Part shown: positions 1-10,318 of the stretch, piece by piece
Position numbering within the stretch: position 1 is the stretch's first letter
How the letters are laid out: every line of letters begins with the position of its first letter
Source: Lucifuga dentata
Taxonomy: Eukaryota > Chordata > Actinopteri > Ophidiiformes > Bythitidae
Assembly: GCA_014773175.1 (NCBI GenBank)
Contig: VXCM01001561.1
Coordinates: 1-64,000, forward strand
Length of the DNA: 64,000 nt
Direction of reading: 5' to 3'
Made by a program: the position numbers and the translations under genes
The notes under the pieces: generated by a model
The model's input: only the letters and a program-made list of their open reading frames with translations
Databases searched by the model: none
Told to the model about the DNA's origin: nothing

Positions 1-115
1 TTTTAATTCACCGTTCCAGTAGTATGCTTTGGGAAATGATTGTCAGTAATGTTATGTGTATGAAAAATTAATATATTAGACTCAAACATGCAAAATGGGT
101 GGTATGGTCCTTTAA
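1..115 (+). mobile_element. family A non-autonomous DNA transposon, right end only (cut by window edge)
   Basis: This is the right-hand end of a short transposon family that recurs through the window; I call it family A. It ends in GGTATGGTCCTTTAAA, the inverse of the left terminus TTAAAGGACCATAC. The same segment appears inverted at 1046-1160 and in the same orientation at about 1541-1626. The rest of this copy lies outside the window. No coding capacity is visible. Confidence 0.75.
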
Positions 116-116
116 A

Positions 117-1044
117 GCGAAGTGTAAATGCAGTCCTAACAGTTCTACAACATATGCTGTACCAGTATTACACATTAAAATGAAAATATACAAATTTCAT
201 GAGCATCATTTCATAAGCCTACAGTTAATTCCCTTAGTTTTAATAGAGAAACAAGAAATTTCACATTTGTTATTGCACATTTTATGATTAGTGATTATTG
301 AATAAGAAGAGCAGCTCCTCAAAATGTAGGGCAGAAATATGCTTTTAGACTTTTATGTACCATACTTCTAATGTGACTTGACTTCCAGCACGTCATTGAC
401 TTTTCTGATTTGTTTTGTGGTTTGATATCAGCATAAGTAAACAATAAAAATCCACACCAACATGTAGAATAAGTATCCCTTAAGCATAATGATGTCACAT
501 GGTTATTTACAGATAAAGAATAATACAACCTCCCCTGTGCATTTATTTATTTATTTATTTTTTATCTACCATATTAGAGCTTCTGAACAGCTTTTATGGT
601 TTTGTGAAGCATAAACAGCAAAGAGAGCAGCAGCTCTTTTGATCCGTAGACTTTGATGTACACTAACAGGCTGAGGTTAAAGCCTAACGTATTGCTGTTT
701 GATGTCTGAATTCTCATTAACTGTGGCTTAAACAGGTTTATTTGGGCCTATTTACAGCTTCCATCATAATGCAACATCTTTATCAGATAAGTTATCCAGA
801 TAAGACAAAACAGTGTGAAAATGTGTACATGCATTGTGATCAGAATACAATTTGATCTGTCTGTCGAACGTCTACCACAACAAGGCAGAAATTTGCAAAA
901 TATAAGTTGAAAACATTACCCCGCGTCATCTTCTCTGCTTCGCTCGTTCTCATTAATAAAGTTACTTTGAATCAGGAGTCATTGTAAATGGATACGTGTA
1001 TGTAGATGCAGATAGTTTACGAAAGTTATTAGTCCTTTTTTTTT
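117..1044. other. AT-rich intergenic stretch, no gene seen
   Basis: No open frame with protein-like composition, no splice-bounded exon and no RNA gene is recognisable. It holds a short (TTTA)n tract at about 541-561. The sequence between the two oppositely oriented family A ends (1-115 and 1046-1160) could in principle be looped out by them. Confidence 0.6.
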
Positions 1045-1045
1045 T

Positions 1046-1626
1046 AAAAGGACCATACCACCATTTTGAATGTTTGAACCTAATATATGCAATTTTCATA
1101 CACATAAGGTTACTGACAATCATTTCCCAAAGCATACTACTGGAACGGTGAATTAAAAATGTTTTTCCTACCTTCCAGACCTCCATTGTTTTCAGTTCAT
1201 TCTGCTATTAAAATCAACTTGTTGGTACTTGAAACGTTCTTGGGATAGGTAATCCATCATCATGAACAACACTTATATTCAGGTTTTATTGAAGTTTCGT
1301 AATTTTAGCATTTAACTGCAATAAAAAGCATGGAGTGAATGTATGTCTCCACCAGGAAATAAGAAAGAAAGAAGACCTGCGTTTATCGAAAAATTTTGAC
1401 AACTGTGATTTCATAAGGCTGTGTAAATATTAGCAGGAGAAACATGGATTTTTAAGGTGGGTGTATCGCTTGCATATTTGATTTTGAAAGATTAAGAGAT
1501 TTTGCAAAATATCAGGAAACCTGAAATATGGTTTTATCCTTTGGAAAATGATTGTCAGTAATGTAACATGTATGAAAATTGAATATATTAGACTCAAACA
1601 TGCAAAATGAATGGTATGGTCCTTTA
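1046..1626 (-). mobile_element. family A non-autonomous DNA transposon, full-length-like, inverted
   Basis: It begins with AAAAGGACCATACC and ends with GGTATGGTCCTTTAAA, so both termini of family A are present. The terminal repeats are long (roughly 70-90 bases of recognisable inverted similarity). The interior contains the reverse complement of motifs seen in the plus copies, including GTCTCCACCAGG and TAGCAGGAGAAACATG. There is no transposase frame, so it would need an enzyme supplied in trans. The conserved flank in all copies is TA, usually within TTAA. That fits a TA target (Tc1/mariner-like) or a TTAA target (piggyBac-like), and the copies here do not settle which. Confidence 0.75.
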
Positions 1627-1738
1627 AATGGATGAAACTCATCCTTGTCCATTGAGCAATGAGGACCTGTGGAGTATCTTATGACCCACCTACTGCACTC
1701 TGATTACTATAGAGGCAGTATCCAGAATCTATGGGACC

Positions 1739-2360
1739 TTAAAGGACCATACAGACAATTTTGCATGTTAAGCTAAATACATACCCGCATACACACTTTG
1801 TTACTGGCAAACAATTTCCAAAACATTTCCTGTTATTTTGCCAAATATCCTAATCTACAAAATCAAATGCTCAGGTGATAAACCCATGTTAAAATTTAAT
1901 GTTTCACCTGCTAACACTTTTGCATGATTGTAGAAGGCACGGTCATTTATTTCCCCATAAAAGCCGTTTTCTCCTGGGACTATATCTCCTGGCGGAGACA
2001 CATTATCTTTCATGCAGCTCCATGGTAAAGTAACTTTAAATAAAGTTACTTTAACTTTAAATAAAGTTACTTTGACAAGAAATGTAACAGACATCTTGTT
2101 TGCTGTGGTGGATTATGTATCTCACGCACTTCTCAAGTCTCTAAAAGTTGCTTTTTATAGCTTACTGGAATAAACTGAAACCAGTGGCAGTATGGAAGTA
2201 GGAAAAACAATTCTAATTCTAATTTCTAACAATTCTAATTCTAACAATTCTAAGCTATTCTAAAATTAGTAATACATTTTGGGAAATAGTTGTGAGTAAC
2301 GTAGCATGTACAGTATGCAGGTTGTACATGTTGAGCTCAATTGCCGGTATTGCCCTTTAA
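1739..2360 (+). mobile_element. family A non-autonomous DNA transposon, about 620 bp copy
   Basis: It starts TTAAAGGACCATAC and ends GCCCTTTAA, with TTAA at both ends. The interior carries the family motifs CAGGTGATA, TTTCACCTGCTAACA, TCCTGGGACTATAT and ACTGGAATAAACTGA in the same order as the 21098 and 39639 copies. Two local expansions are specific to this copy. One is a doubled AAATAAAGTTACTTT unit at about 2035-2075. The other is an ATTCTAA-type tandem at about 2213-2262. The copy is non-coding and lies 112 bases from the inverted copy at 1046-1626. Confidence 0.8.
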
Positions 2361-2361
2361 T

Positions 2362-2990
2362 CTTATAAGTAGAGTAGGTTAAAGTTAAAAGTTGTTAATA
2401 TTGCCAGAGTCTTTCCTGATTCACCAATTATACTGACAATGCTAAACCAGTATTTTTTGGCACATGATAATTAGTGGAATCAAATCAAACCTGCTAAATG
2501 ATGTATTACTACTTTAGCTTTCTCTGCTGGGTCAAACAGTGTTTGTGTGAATTGGTTTTAAAATCCTTGAAACAGCAAATGGACAGAGCTTTTATCAGGC
2601 TCGTTTATTAATATCAGCTCACTTTTCATTAGCATGTATGTTGATGTGGCACCTGACCTGTGCATTAGCTCATCAAGGTCATGATTTTCACCCACAAGCC
2701 ACTGATGAAAGCTTAAGTGCTTGTTTTCCGTCAGCTCGAAACAAAGCAGCAATATTCATAAATCTCACACTTTTCTCAGACAGTTATTGAAATGTTTGGC
2801 TGTTTCTGTCTGTACGTGAGCAGTAACCTGTCGTTATGAAGTGGGATGTCAGTGTTTTCAGATGGAAGGAACAACCCTGCATTAAAATGTCATCTATATC
2901 CAGATACATGTATATCTTATAAGATGTACAAGATGTATATCTTGATACATTATCAAGATAAGAGGAATAAGATGTAATTTCTACTGTATA
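2362..2990. other. unique intergenic sequence, nothing recognised
   Basis: No gene, RNA or repeat family is recognised here. The segment near 2880-2990 has several ATAAGATGTA/TATCTTGATA repeats and is weakly palindromic. Confidence 0.5.
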
Positions 2991-2993
2991 TAC

Positions 2994-3583
2994 TCAAGTA
3001 TAAGTCAAGTTTTTATTACCAAATTTCACAAAGCAAACTGGGAGGTCGGCTTATACACTAAAAATTCAAATTTGATCCCAGAGAAGGAAATTTCCACTAT
3101 CCATTACCACTACCCATGGAAAATAGTTTAAATCATACCTTTAAATGATGTATTTCCTGACTAAACATCTTATCCAGCATATTCTGAGGCAGCCAATAAG
3201 TGCTGTTGTGATTGGTCAAAGACAAAAGAATGGACCAATCAGAGACGACCTTATAAAAGTGCTGTTTTATATACTGGTACCGTACATTACACAGAGCAGG
3301 ACTGGAATAAACTGTTTGGCAATTCAGATGAGGAAGAGGAGTCTGGAAAAGTTCATGTTAGCTAATGTCAGTAACGGTAATCAGCTGTTTACCGGTACGA
3401 GGATTATTTTCAGAAAATCACAGGAATACTATGACAATACCCAGAAAACAGGTAATTTGCTAAACAANTATTTTCAGAAAATCACAGGAATACTATGACA
3501 ATACCCAGAAAACAGGTAATTTGCTAAACAAATATATTGATGGAACAAAATCAGGGGGTCGGCTTATGCACGAGTATATACGA
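2994..3583 (+). mobile_element. pogo/Tc1-mariner-like element with TATATACTC ends, copy 1
   Basis: The left end reads CTGTATATACTCAAGTATAAG and the right end is the inverse, GGCTTATGCACGAGTATATACG. Each is flanked by TA, the target duplication used by Tc1/mariner and pogo elements. Near 3325-3350 one frame reads an acidic run (NSDEEEESG), a type of tail found in pogo-type transposases; this is only suggestive. The copy contains a perfect 63-base duplication around an N at 3468 that is probably an assembly error, so the true length is near 526 bases. A second, rearranged copy lies at 24414-25284. Confidence 0.65.
3405..3531. repeat. assembly duplication around single N (3468)
   Basis: Bases 3405-3467 and 3469-3531 are identical (63 bases each) and separated by one N. 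This is best read as overlapping contig ends left unmerged, not as a biological tandem repeat. Confidence 0.85.
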
Positions 3584-4793
3584 TAAATGTGTGTGTGTTG
3601 TAATGCATTGAGGATTTCCTTTCTTTTTTTTTTTTTTTTTAAATAACCTGATTTTGGCTTATTGTACCTAAACACCATACCTGGATTAGAAAAACTACAA
3701 ATAAGCTCATTTCCTGTTAATTTTTTATTTATTGTTTTCCTTTTCCTTTTTTTTTTTTTTTTTTTTNTTTTTTTTTTTTTTTTTTGCTGCACAATTTTCA
3801 TTTCACACTGCAGCACAAAATCATGATCATGATGTTGGAAGGTCAGCAGGGTAGCTGCAGCTCACAAAGTTTCATTCATTCATTCATTCATTCATTTATA
3901 TCCTTACAGTCTTACAAGCTGAGTTTTTCCACTCAGGTGTGAAAAACATCTGCTGAAAAATGAGCACACCTGAGCAGAAATGTGCCGCTATCAGAGATCT
4001 ATGGGAAATATTATTAAGATGATGATTTCATTTGTTGTCTGTCAAAAACTCCAAAACCATTTAAACATCAATTTAAACAACATATTGTAGATATAAAATG
4101 AAACATGACTCTGTAACTGCACGGTCTGTTTCTCATCTAGAATTATTATTCAGAAACTGATTTTGATGGATAGTTTAGGAGAAATTGGGCATTTCCAGAA
4201 CAGCTGGAACCACAATAAGGGAAGAGAATTTGTGGGCTGACATCTGAGGCTAAACTGTGTCGTTTATGGACATTAATATAATTTTATTTGGCTTATTCAT
4301 TGCAGCAGCAATGTTCTCTTGTATTGGCATGAAAAGTTTAAAGAGCTTAAAAATGAATAAAAGTTGAATAAGAGCAGTTGTGCTGGTTAATGTTGTTCCT
4401 GACATGTTGGAAAAGGAACAAATGATATCAGCATTATTCTTTGATATACTGTAAGTTAAAAAAAAAAAAAAGTCACATATGCTGCTTCATGCTTTAGTTA
4501 TTACAAGTTCAGACTGAATGAGCTTCTCTATTTATGATGGATTTTGTGGAAGAAGTCCAGAGTGAAAATGGTGAACAGTGTGGAGACACAAAGAAATCAC
4601 AGTAAATAAGTGCTGTGATAATTAAAGCTCATTCATAAACTTCCCTTCCATCAATCAGAGACTGGACTGTTAAGGTAGCGTTATTGTGAGGTGAGACTCA
4701 GGTAAAAGCCGGTGAAGATCGGTGTTAAGGTGCTGCTTTATATTTAAGAGTCACGTTATAATGCTCCATATCGTGTTAAAGCGACACTGACAT
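3584..4793. other. intergenic sequence with poly-T tracts and (CATT)n
   Basis: It holds a poly-T run at about 3621-3640, a long T run interrupted by an N at 3747-3785, and (CATT)n at about 3872-3897. The rest is AT-rich and repeat-free except for a short motif near 4605-4655 that resembles 24948-25015 (AAATAAG.GC...GATAATTA...GCTCATT). No coding frame is convincing. Confidence 0.5.
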
Positions 4794-4834
4794 GTTAAAG
4801 GACCATACCACCCATTTTGAATGGGTAGTATGGT
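4794..4834. mobile_element. solo family A terminus forming a 15-bp hairpin
   Basis: TTAAAGGACCATACCACCC is the family A left end. It is followed directly by a partial inverted copy, so 4802-4816 and 4820-4834 pair over 15 bases with one mismatch around a 3-base loop. This could be an extreme internal deletion that left two facing ends. Confidence 0.6.
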
Positions 4835-4873
4835 TTGGTTTGAATGAATTTGAATTTAAATCTGGGGGTGGCC

Positions 4874-4894
4874 TCAAACTTCTGGCCTGTAGTG
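4874..4894 (+). mobile_element. solo Tc1-like terminal repeat
   Basis: TCAAACTTCTGGCCTGTAGT matches the right terminus of the Tc1-like element at 34236-34683 almost exactly. No matching left end or interior is present. Confidence 0.55.
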
Positions 4895-4925
4895 CGTGTG
4901 TGTTCATATCATATCAACAATATTC

Positions 4926-4954
4926 TACTATTACTACTACTACTACTACTACTA
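4926..4954. repeat. (ACT)n microsatellite
   Basis: This is a trinucleotide tract. The Tigger-like element that follows is inserted at a TA in this repeat, since TACTACTAC resumes at its right end (5472). Confidence 0.8.
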
Positions 4955-5139
4955 TAGGCAGTCCTCAGGTTACGAACGAGTTCCATGCCCACGGCTGTTC
5001 GTAAGTTGAATTTGTTCATAGGTCAAAACCGTTATGTAAGGTGTGTATCTAGCATATATATTTTACCTTTCTATGCATAAGAAACATTAAATAAACTCTT
5101 CCAGATATTCTAAAACATCGTAAACATAATGGAGAGAGA

Positions 5140-5178
<39 letters not shown>

Positions 5179-5471
5179 CTATAAAAAAACATGTAGGTTA
5201 ACACTTACTCTCGCTCCTATGATGTCTTGTACATCAGAAGAGGTGTTCTTCTGTTGTTTTGACGTGCGTCGTAAAGTAGTGCGCCGTTCTTTATTTCAAA
5301 TCATTGTATGTAACTCAAATTTTTAATTTAATAGGCTTTATGGTGGTCCGTTCGTAAGTACGGGTCATTCGTAAGTCNAACTCAAATTTTTAATTTAATA
5401 GGCTTTATGGTGGTCCGTTCGTAAGTACGGGTCATTCGTAAGTCGGACGTTCGTAACCTGGGGATTGCCTG
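4955..5471 (+). mobile_element. Tigger/pogo-like non-autonomous element, copy 1
   Basis: The left end is TAGGCAGTCCTCAGGTTACG and the right end is the inverse of it, CGTAACCTGGGGATTGCCTG. Both are flanked by TA. The ends resemble the pogo/Tigger type in the Tc1/mariner superfamily; the subfamily is an inference. The interior contains a (GT)n tract at about 5140-5172 and no transposase frame. An inverted, internally deleted relative is at 16199-16456. Bases 5312-5377 and 5379-5444 are an identical 66-base pair around an N (5378) and are probably an assembly artefact. Confidence 0.7.
5312..5444. repeat. assembly duplication around single N (5378)
   Basis: Two identical 66-base units are separated by one N inside the Tigger-like element; most likely an unmerged contig overlap. 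Confidence 0.85.
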
Positions 5472-5561
5472 TACTACTACAGCCTCAGAACACGCAATTT
5501 CACACAATACTATATAAAATATTAATTTTATTTATTTATTCATTTATTAATTTTAAAATAT

Positions 5562-5790
5562 CGGGCGGCATGGTGGCTCAGTAATTAGCACTGTTGCCTC
5601 ACAGCAAGAAGGTCCTGGGTTCGATTCCCGACGGGGGCAGGGCCTTTCTGTGTGGAGTTTGCATGTTCTCCCCGTGCTCCGGTTTCCCCCACCATCATAA
5701 AAACAGGTACAGGCTGTGCGTGATGTATGTCGGGACCCCCTCGAAAACGAGATGATAAATCTCAAGGGTTTTATCCTAATAAAATAAAAT
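5562..5790 (+). mobile_element. tRNA-like SINE or SINE-like dispersed repeat
   Basis: It begins GGGCGGCATGGTGGCTCAGT, a start common in teleost dispersed repeats. A-box-like TGGCTCAGTAATTAG (5574-5588) and B-box-like GGTTCGATTCC (5618-5628) are visible and resemble an RNA polymerase III promoter. The segment ends in an A-rich tail (TAATAAAATAAAATTG). It is not an intact tRNA gene, as no cloverleaf can be drawn around the boxes. The exact family is not assigned. Confidence 0.6.
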
Positions 5791-5981
5791 TGAAAATATA
5801 TATATTAAACATTATTTGTTATTATATGGATAAATCTGCACCTATTCTCCGTCATTAGGTCTTGATTTCAGTCTATTCACTGTTAAATGCTAACATTTGC
5901 TAAATGCTAAACTCACCAAATCCTGCAACGGGCTTATTACCACTGAATTACACTCCCACACCACACAATTAGCCCAGCAGC

Positions 5982-5982
<1 letters not shown>
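5791..5982. other. unique AT-rich sequence
   Basis: No gene or repeat family is recognised apart from short ATATAT runs. Confidence 0.5.

Positions 5983-6038
<56 letters not shown>
5983..6038. repeat. (GT)n microsatellite, about 28 units
   Basis: An uninterrupted dinucleotide tract of about 56 bases. Confidence 0.95.
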
Positions 6039-6040
<2 letters not shown>

Positions 6041-7090
6041 AGCAGCCTGGGAGTAATGATGCCAGGCAGTCACTTGGTTTGTGATCTCTGAGGAGGCAAC
6101 TTCTCAGCGGCAGGGCAGAGCGAAACAAAGTGCGAAGGCCTTCCATGTACACAAATCTTGTCAATGGTAATTGATCGCTGCTGGTCACCCGCACAGGACC
6201 CGGGACGAAATCAAGTGGCTTCTCCATAAAACAATGTCAAATATTGATGATATTTCTCTTCCCTGGCTGTAGAATGAATAGCCTCATCCTGCCTGTAGTT
6301 TTGATGAATGTTTGTTATTGCCTTTCCTCGTCGTTGTCTTTCTGTTGTCATTTTCGCCGGCTGCTCGCTCGAACGGAGCTGCGGTATTTTCTGCATTTTT
6401 CCTTCAGCCACTTCTCAGAAAACCAAAAACCACTTATTGATGTAAAATTATTACCAAATTTGCAGGCTAACTTGACTTTAATAAGAACTGAATAAAAACG
6501 TTTTCTGTGTTCCCTTCGCTGTAATTGAATTGTGATTTCAGGAAAAGGTTTGAATAGCTCGCCGTCGTATTCTTGGACTTGACCGCATCTTTTAAAGGCC
6601 GATTTAAAATGATGTCCTTTTTGTTGTGACAGCTTCTCCCCTCAACAAGACAGGAAAGACACCGTGCCACACCGCAAACACTGCTTTGCCACCCGAGACG
6701 CACAATATTAGACACATTTGACTTGGAAATACACAAAGTGAATTCAGTGCCTCTCTCACTCCTTTTTCCCTTTTTCATCTGTCAACATCTCTCTCTTTCT
6801 CCCTCTCTTTGTGAAAAAACAAACTATTCTCCCCCTTTTATTGTCTGTTTAAACTTGCATGCCCCCCTCCCCCCACTCCCACACTCTATTCCCTCAACTG
6901 TCAGCGTGAGAGGTCTAAAAGCTCGTCTGGTCCACTGTTTCACATCAGAAACGGTTTGTGTGTTTGTCAGTTCTGAGCCTCTGGAAGAACGAAACGAGAG
7001 AGACGGAAAGAGAAGGAAAAAAAACAACAACATATGGACTTTATGATGAATGTCGGAGGAGACAGGACATGTTTTCTGTGATGTGGGGGG
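6039..7090. other. mixed-composition unique block, candidate conserved non-coding sequence
   Basis: This block is free of recognised repeats up to about 6720 and has balanced composition, unlike the AT-rich flanks. Frames of 60-107 codons exist on both strands, but they overlap each other, are not bounded by splice signals and show no domain. Pyrimidine-rich sequence follows at 6750-6890. Non-coding is my preferred reading. Confidence 0.35.
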
Positions 7091-7097
7091 AAGGTGG

Positions 7098-7300
7098 ATG
7101 GTGTGTGTGTGTGTGTATTAAACAGTAGATACACACACACAGACACACAGATAAACACAAATTCTGACAGTCCCTGCCTGTCTGACTTGTGCAGCTTAAA
7201 TGCATCAGAAGGATTGGCATCAATTATTAAGTTGACTCAGTTTGGAAGAATGTGCACGTGTGCATGTGTGCATGTGTGTGTGTGTGTGTGTGTCTGTGTC
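7098..7300. repeat. cluster of (GT)n and (AC)n tracts
   Basis: GT repeats lie at about 7098-7116, AC-rich sequence at 7130-7160, and GT repeats with CATGTGTG interruptions at about 7255-7297. Opposite-strand tracts close together could pair as a loose hairpin. Confidence 0.8.
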
Positions 7301-8262
7301 CATCCGGGGGGGTGGGGGCTCTAGAAGACAAGTCCCTCAAGGTTAGGCTTATTTGAAGAGCGAGGCCAGGCTAAACGGCAAACAGCGGTGATACGAGTAC
7401 TGCACCGGTCCGAGGGGAATATTTGGACTCCGGGCGATTTGCTCCAAACGATGAGGAGCCACAGAGGAGGAGCTGAATAGGTCCTGATGAGTGGGGTGTG
7501 GGGGTAGGGTGGGGTGGGACCACATCATACAGATCTGATACCAGGGGAGAATAAAAAAGACATGGACATTATGCTGTTGTCTTTTTTTTTTTTTTTTTAN
7601 TTTTTTTTTTTTTTTTTAAATTGTAGGGGAAACAGTCGACTAATTGAAAATCCAAATTGCTTGTCAGAAATGAGATTCACCCCTTTCTTGACCTTATTAC
7701 TGGAAAATGATTCTTAATATTTTATATGTAAACATATTTAATGTCCTTTCATGCCCACAGTCAATTTGATTTTCTCTTTTATTTATTTATTTTTTGCTTG
7801 TCCTGTTTTTGTTCTGTTTGTGTTATGTACAGTATATGATTTGGGGGATTTAATTTAATATTTGTAAAAACTAAAAAAAAAAAAGAAATGAGATTCACAC
7901 CCACTAAACCCTGACATTTACAGATGCAATATTTAGTTGTACTGCCAAAAAAAAAAGTGTATTTTTATTAATTTACACATGCTCATGTATAGATCATGCA
8001 TATAAAATAAATCAATTAATTTGCCTGATTCCATGATTTCAAAGTCCATTCCATTGTTTGGCAAAGTGTGAATAAAGACATAAAGTTACAAAGAGCAAAA
8101 GTGAGTCTCTTGTTTTTTTAAAATAACTTTTGCAAACTTTATATGTTTTATTGATCAACACTTAAACTAAAGGACATTTTCATTTGTTGTTTGCTGAAGT
8201 GAACTTTTGTTTGTCTGATTCTCAAAGTTAACACGGCCGATTTTAACTGAAGAAATTAAAGT
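7301..8262. other. intergenic sequence with T-tract gap at 7600
   Basis: A poly-T run of nearly 40 bases is interrupted by an A and an N at 7599-7600. The remainder is AT-rich and has no convincing gene; AATAAA-like motifs occur by composition alone. Confidence 0.5.
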
Positions 8263-8264
8263 TA

Positions 8265-8298
<34 letters not shown>

Positions 8299-8320
8299 CA
8301 TACATATACATATATATATG
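8263..8320. repeat. (TA)n-rich microsatellite
   Basis: An alternating TA/TG/CA tract; self-complementary and potentially cruciform-forming. Confidence 0.85.
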
Positions 8321-8883
8321 ATAGTTGCAGCCATATCACAACGGCGTTAATCTGTGAGGACAAAATAAAAATATCACTTAAATAAGTTTTTGTAGGATGT
8401 GAGTTCATGTTTTAAGCTGTTACAACTTGATTTAGTAACAATAATAATTTGAAAACCGTTTATGTGAACATTAGAGGTAATATCAGAAATAAAGTGTTCA
8501 TAAACATCAGTAAAAGTGATTTTAATATGCATTTGCCCCATTATATTTTATAATATAAAGTTCGATTAAAAGTTATTTATATTTATTAATTTTTATTATA
8601 TTTCTATTATAATAATTTATATTTTTGCACAATGTATTTGCCAGATTGTGCTAATAATCACTGTATACTCAGGCGTTCTTATAATGTACTGCTAATAATA
8701 ACTACCACTTTGTGTATCTTACAAAGTTACTACAACTTCACACACACACACACACGCACACGCACACGCACACAAGTGATGCTCTGAGACACATGTCGCT
8801 AGGACACTGGCACCAAGAGTGGTAACTGGCTGTCTTTTTGTGCAGTAAGTGTGTGTGAGCGAGTGTGTAAGTGTAAGAATTCA

Positions 8884-8927
<44 letters not shown>

Positions 8928-9420
8928 AGTGATAACCCGCAAAGGAGACTCAAAAGAGGCAGCTAATGGACTCCGACCACGAAGTGCTTGTCACACAAAC
9001 ATTTCTGCTGTCACAGCAGTTTATCACACGTAACACGGCAAGATACACTACACACACACGCACAGGTCCCAAAGCGGCCATTTGTCCCACCTTGCAGAGA
9101 GTGGAGAGCAGAGAACAAAGGAGAAGAGACAGTCAGAGAGAAGAGTTGTGTTTTCACAGTTGTTTTAGCAAATCTGATGTGACAAAGTGAAAAAGAGGCT
9201 TCTTGGCAACACACACTGCTCCTAAGTGAACACACACACATGCACACACATACACACACTGTACTGGTTTGAATGTGTGTGTGATGTGTCTCTGTGTGTG
9301 TACTGGGGCACTCTGAGAATGGATAGAATGGAATTAAATGGCAAACGTTTATTCTAAGCCATAAACACACACTGGTTGCTAATTTAAAGCTCTCAATATA
9401 TATTATTTCTAATAAGACAT
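8321..9420. other. intergenic sequence with several CA/GT arrays
   Basis: It holds CA repeats at about 8737-8775, GT repeats at about 8886-8924, CA repeats at about 9230-9260 and GT-rich sequence at 9273-9301. A mixed-composition block lies at 8925-9200. Repetitive Cys-Val or His-Thr frames here are translations of the dinucleotide arrays and are not genes. Confidence 0.55.
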
Positions 9421-9443
9421 TTGATTGGATATCAAAATCAACC

Positions 9444-9480
<37 letters not shown>

Positions 9481-9508
9481 CCATNTTGATTGGATATCAA
9501 AATCAACC

Positions 9509-9545
<37 letters not shown>

Positions 9546-9549
9546 CCAT
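9421..9549. repeat. assembly duplication around N (9485), containing (GT)n
   Basis: Bases 9421-9484 and 9486-9549 are the same 64-base unit, including its GT tract, on either side of one N. The true genome probably has a single copy. Confidence 0.85.
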
Positions 9550-9959
9550 GGGTCTATATCAGTGAAACAGAAGTGTCTGTAATGAACCTCTCCCTCTCTC
9601 TCTCTCTCTAACACATACACACACATACTGTAGAATGTCACACACTTTGAGGACCAAACTTTATGTCGCAGCTGAATAACATGGATATTTGATATTTTTT
9701 AAGACAGATACAAAATCAACAGGGATTTAACCTTTCTTACTTTCAATTTCCAGGTGCATACTAGCATTCAAAAGTTTGGAATCACCAGGAATGTTTGTGT
9801 TTTTGATAGAAATGGATATATTTATTCACCAAAGTGCATTAAATTGATGTAAATATAAAGTCCAAACATTAACGATGCTACAAATGGTTATTATTACAGC
9901 TGGAAAGGACTGATTTGTAATTAATTATATACATAAAACTGATGAGTACATCAGATTCT

Positions 9960-10121
9960 GTAGTTTGAGAAAGAAATGTTTTACACATCTTCAGTTGGCT
10001 GCTTCCTGAAATACCAGTGTCATCTGCAACAGTGAAAAGGTGACTCCAGGAAGCAGGTCTTAAAGGCAGAGTTTAAAAGAAAAAGTCATATATGAAACTG
10101 GCAAATAAAAAGAAAAGTCTC
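9960..10121 (+). pseudogene. Tc1-like transposase fragment (DNA-binding region)
   Basis: In one frame the translation contains SATVKR, then a stop, LQEAGLKGRV, another stop, and KKKSYMKLANKKKSL. This corresponds to the segment after the helix-turn-helix of fish Tc1-like transposases, where families commonly read RRLRDAGLLGRVAKKKPYLR and then ANKKKR (recalled consensus). At least three in-frame stops are present and the catalytic DDE domain is absent, so it cannot make an enzyme. The match is by motif recognition, not by a database search. Confidence 0.8.
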
Positions 10122-10124
10122 CCG

Positions 10125-10318
10125 CCATCCACTTTCTACATTATTTTGCCGAGTTTAACCTTTTCTTTTTATTGGCTAGTTTCAGATAGCAGCGCTGACC
10201 TGCATCCTGGAGTCATCTTTTCACCGTTGCAGATGACTGGTATTTGGTGTGTACTATTTAAGGAAGCAGCTAACTGAGGACCTGTAAAGCAGCTGTTTCT
10301 CAAACTACGGACTCTGCC
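10125..10318 (-). pseudogene. Tc1-like transposase fragment, opposite strand
   Basis: The minus strand reads SLRNSCFTGPQLAASLNST, closely matching the TGPQLAASLNSTR segment of fish Tc1-like transposases. After a short deletion and frame change it continues with LKLANKKKRLNSAK. It covers the same protein region as the plus-strand piece at 9960-10121 but preserves a different part better, so it came from a separate or differently decayed copy. The catalytic domain is missing. Confidence 0.8.

Larger units (their letters stand above)
9761..10318. mobile_element. Tc1-like transposon remnant with facing transposase pieces
   Basis: The left terminus CTAGCATTCAAAAGTTTGGA is preceded by TA at 9759-9760 and is typical of fish Tc1-like elements. 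Inside are a plus-strand transposase fragment (about 9960-10121) and, immediately after it, a minus-strand fragment of the same region (about 10318-10125). The two form a diverged inverted repeat. No right terminus was found near 10320-10500. The structure suggests an inverted duplication or two abutting insertions followed by decay. Confidence 0.8.

Noticed and set aside
3145..3498. 117-codon plus-strand frame
   Set aside because: It sits inside the pogo-like element and extends through the N-centred duplication. Only a short acidic stretch near 3330 resembles a transposase tail, and that is in a different frame.
5574..5628. Possible tRNA gene
   Set aside because: A- and B-box-like words are present but no acceptor stem or anticodon arm can be drawn; the context is a SINE-like repeat.
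9011..9484. 157-codon minus-strand open frame
   Set aside because: It is driven by CA/GT arrays (His-Thr and Cys-Val repeats), crosses low-complexity DNA and has no domain.
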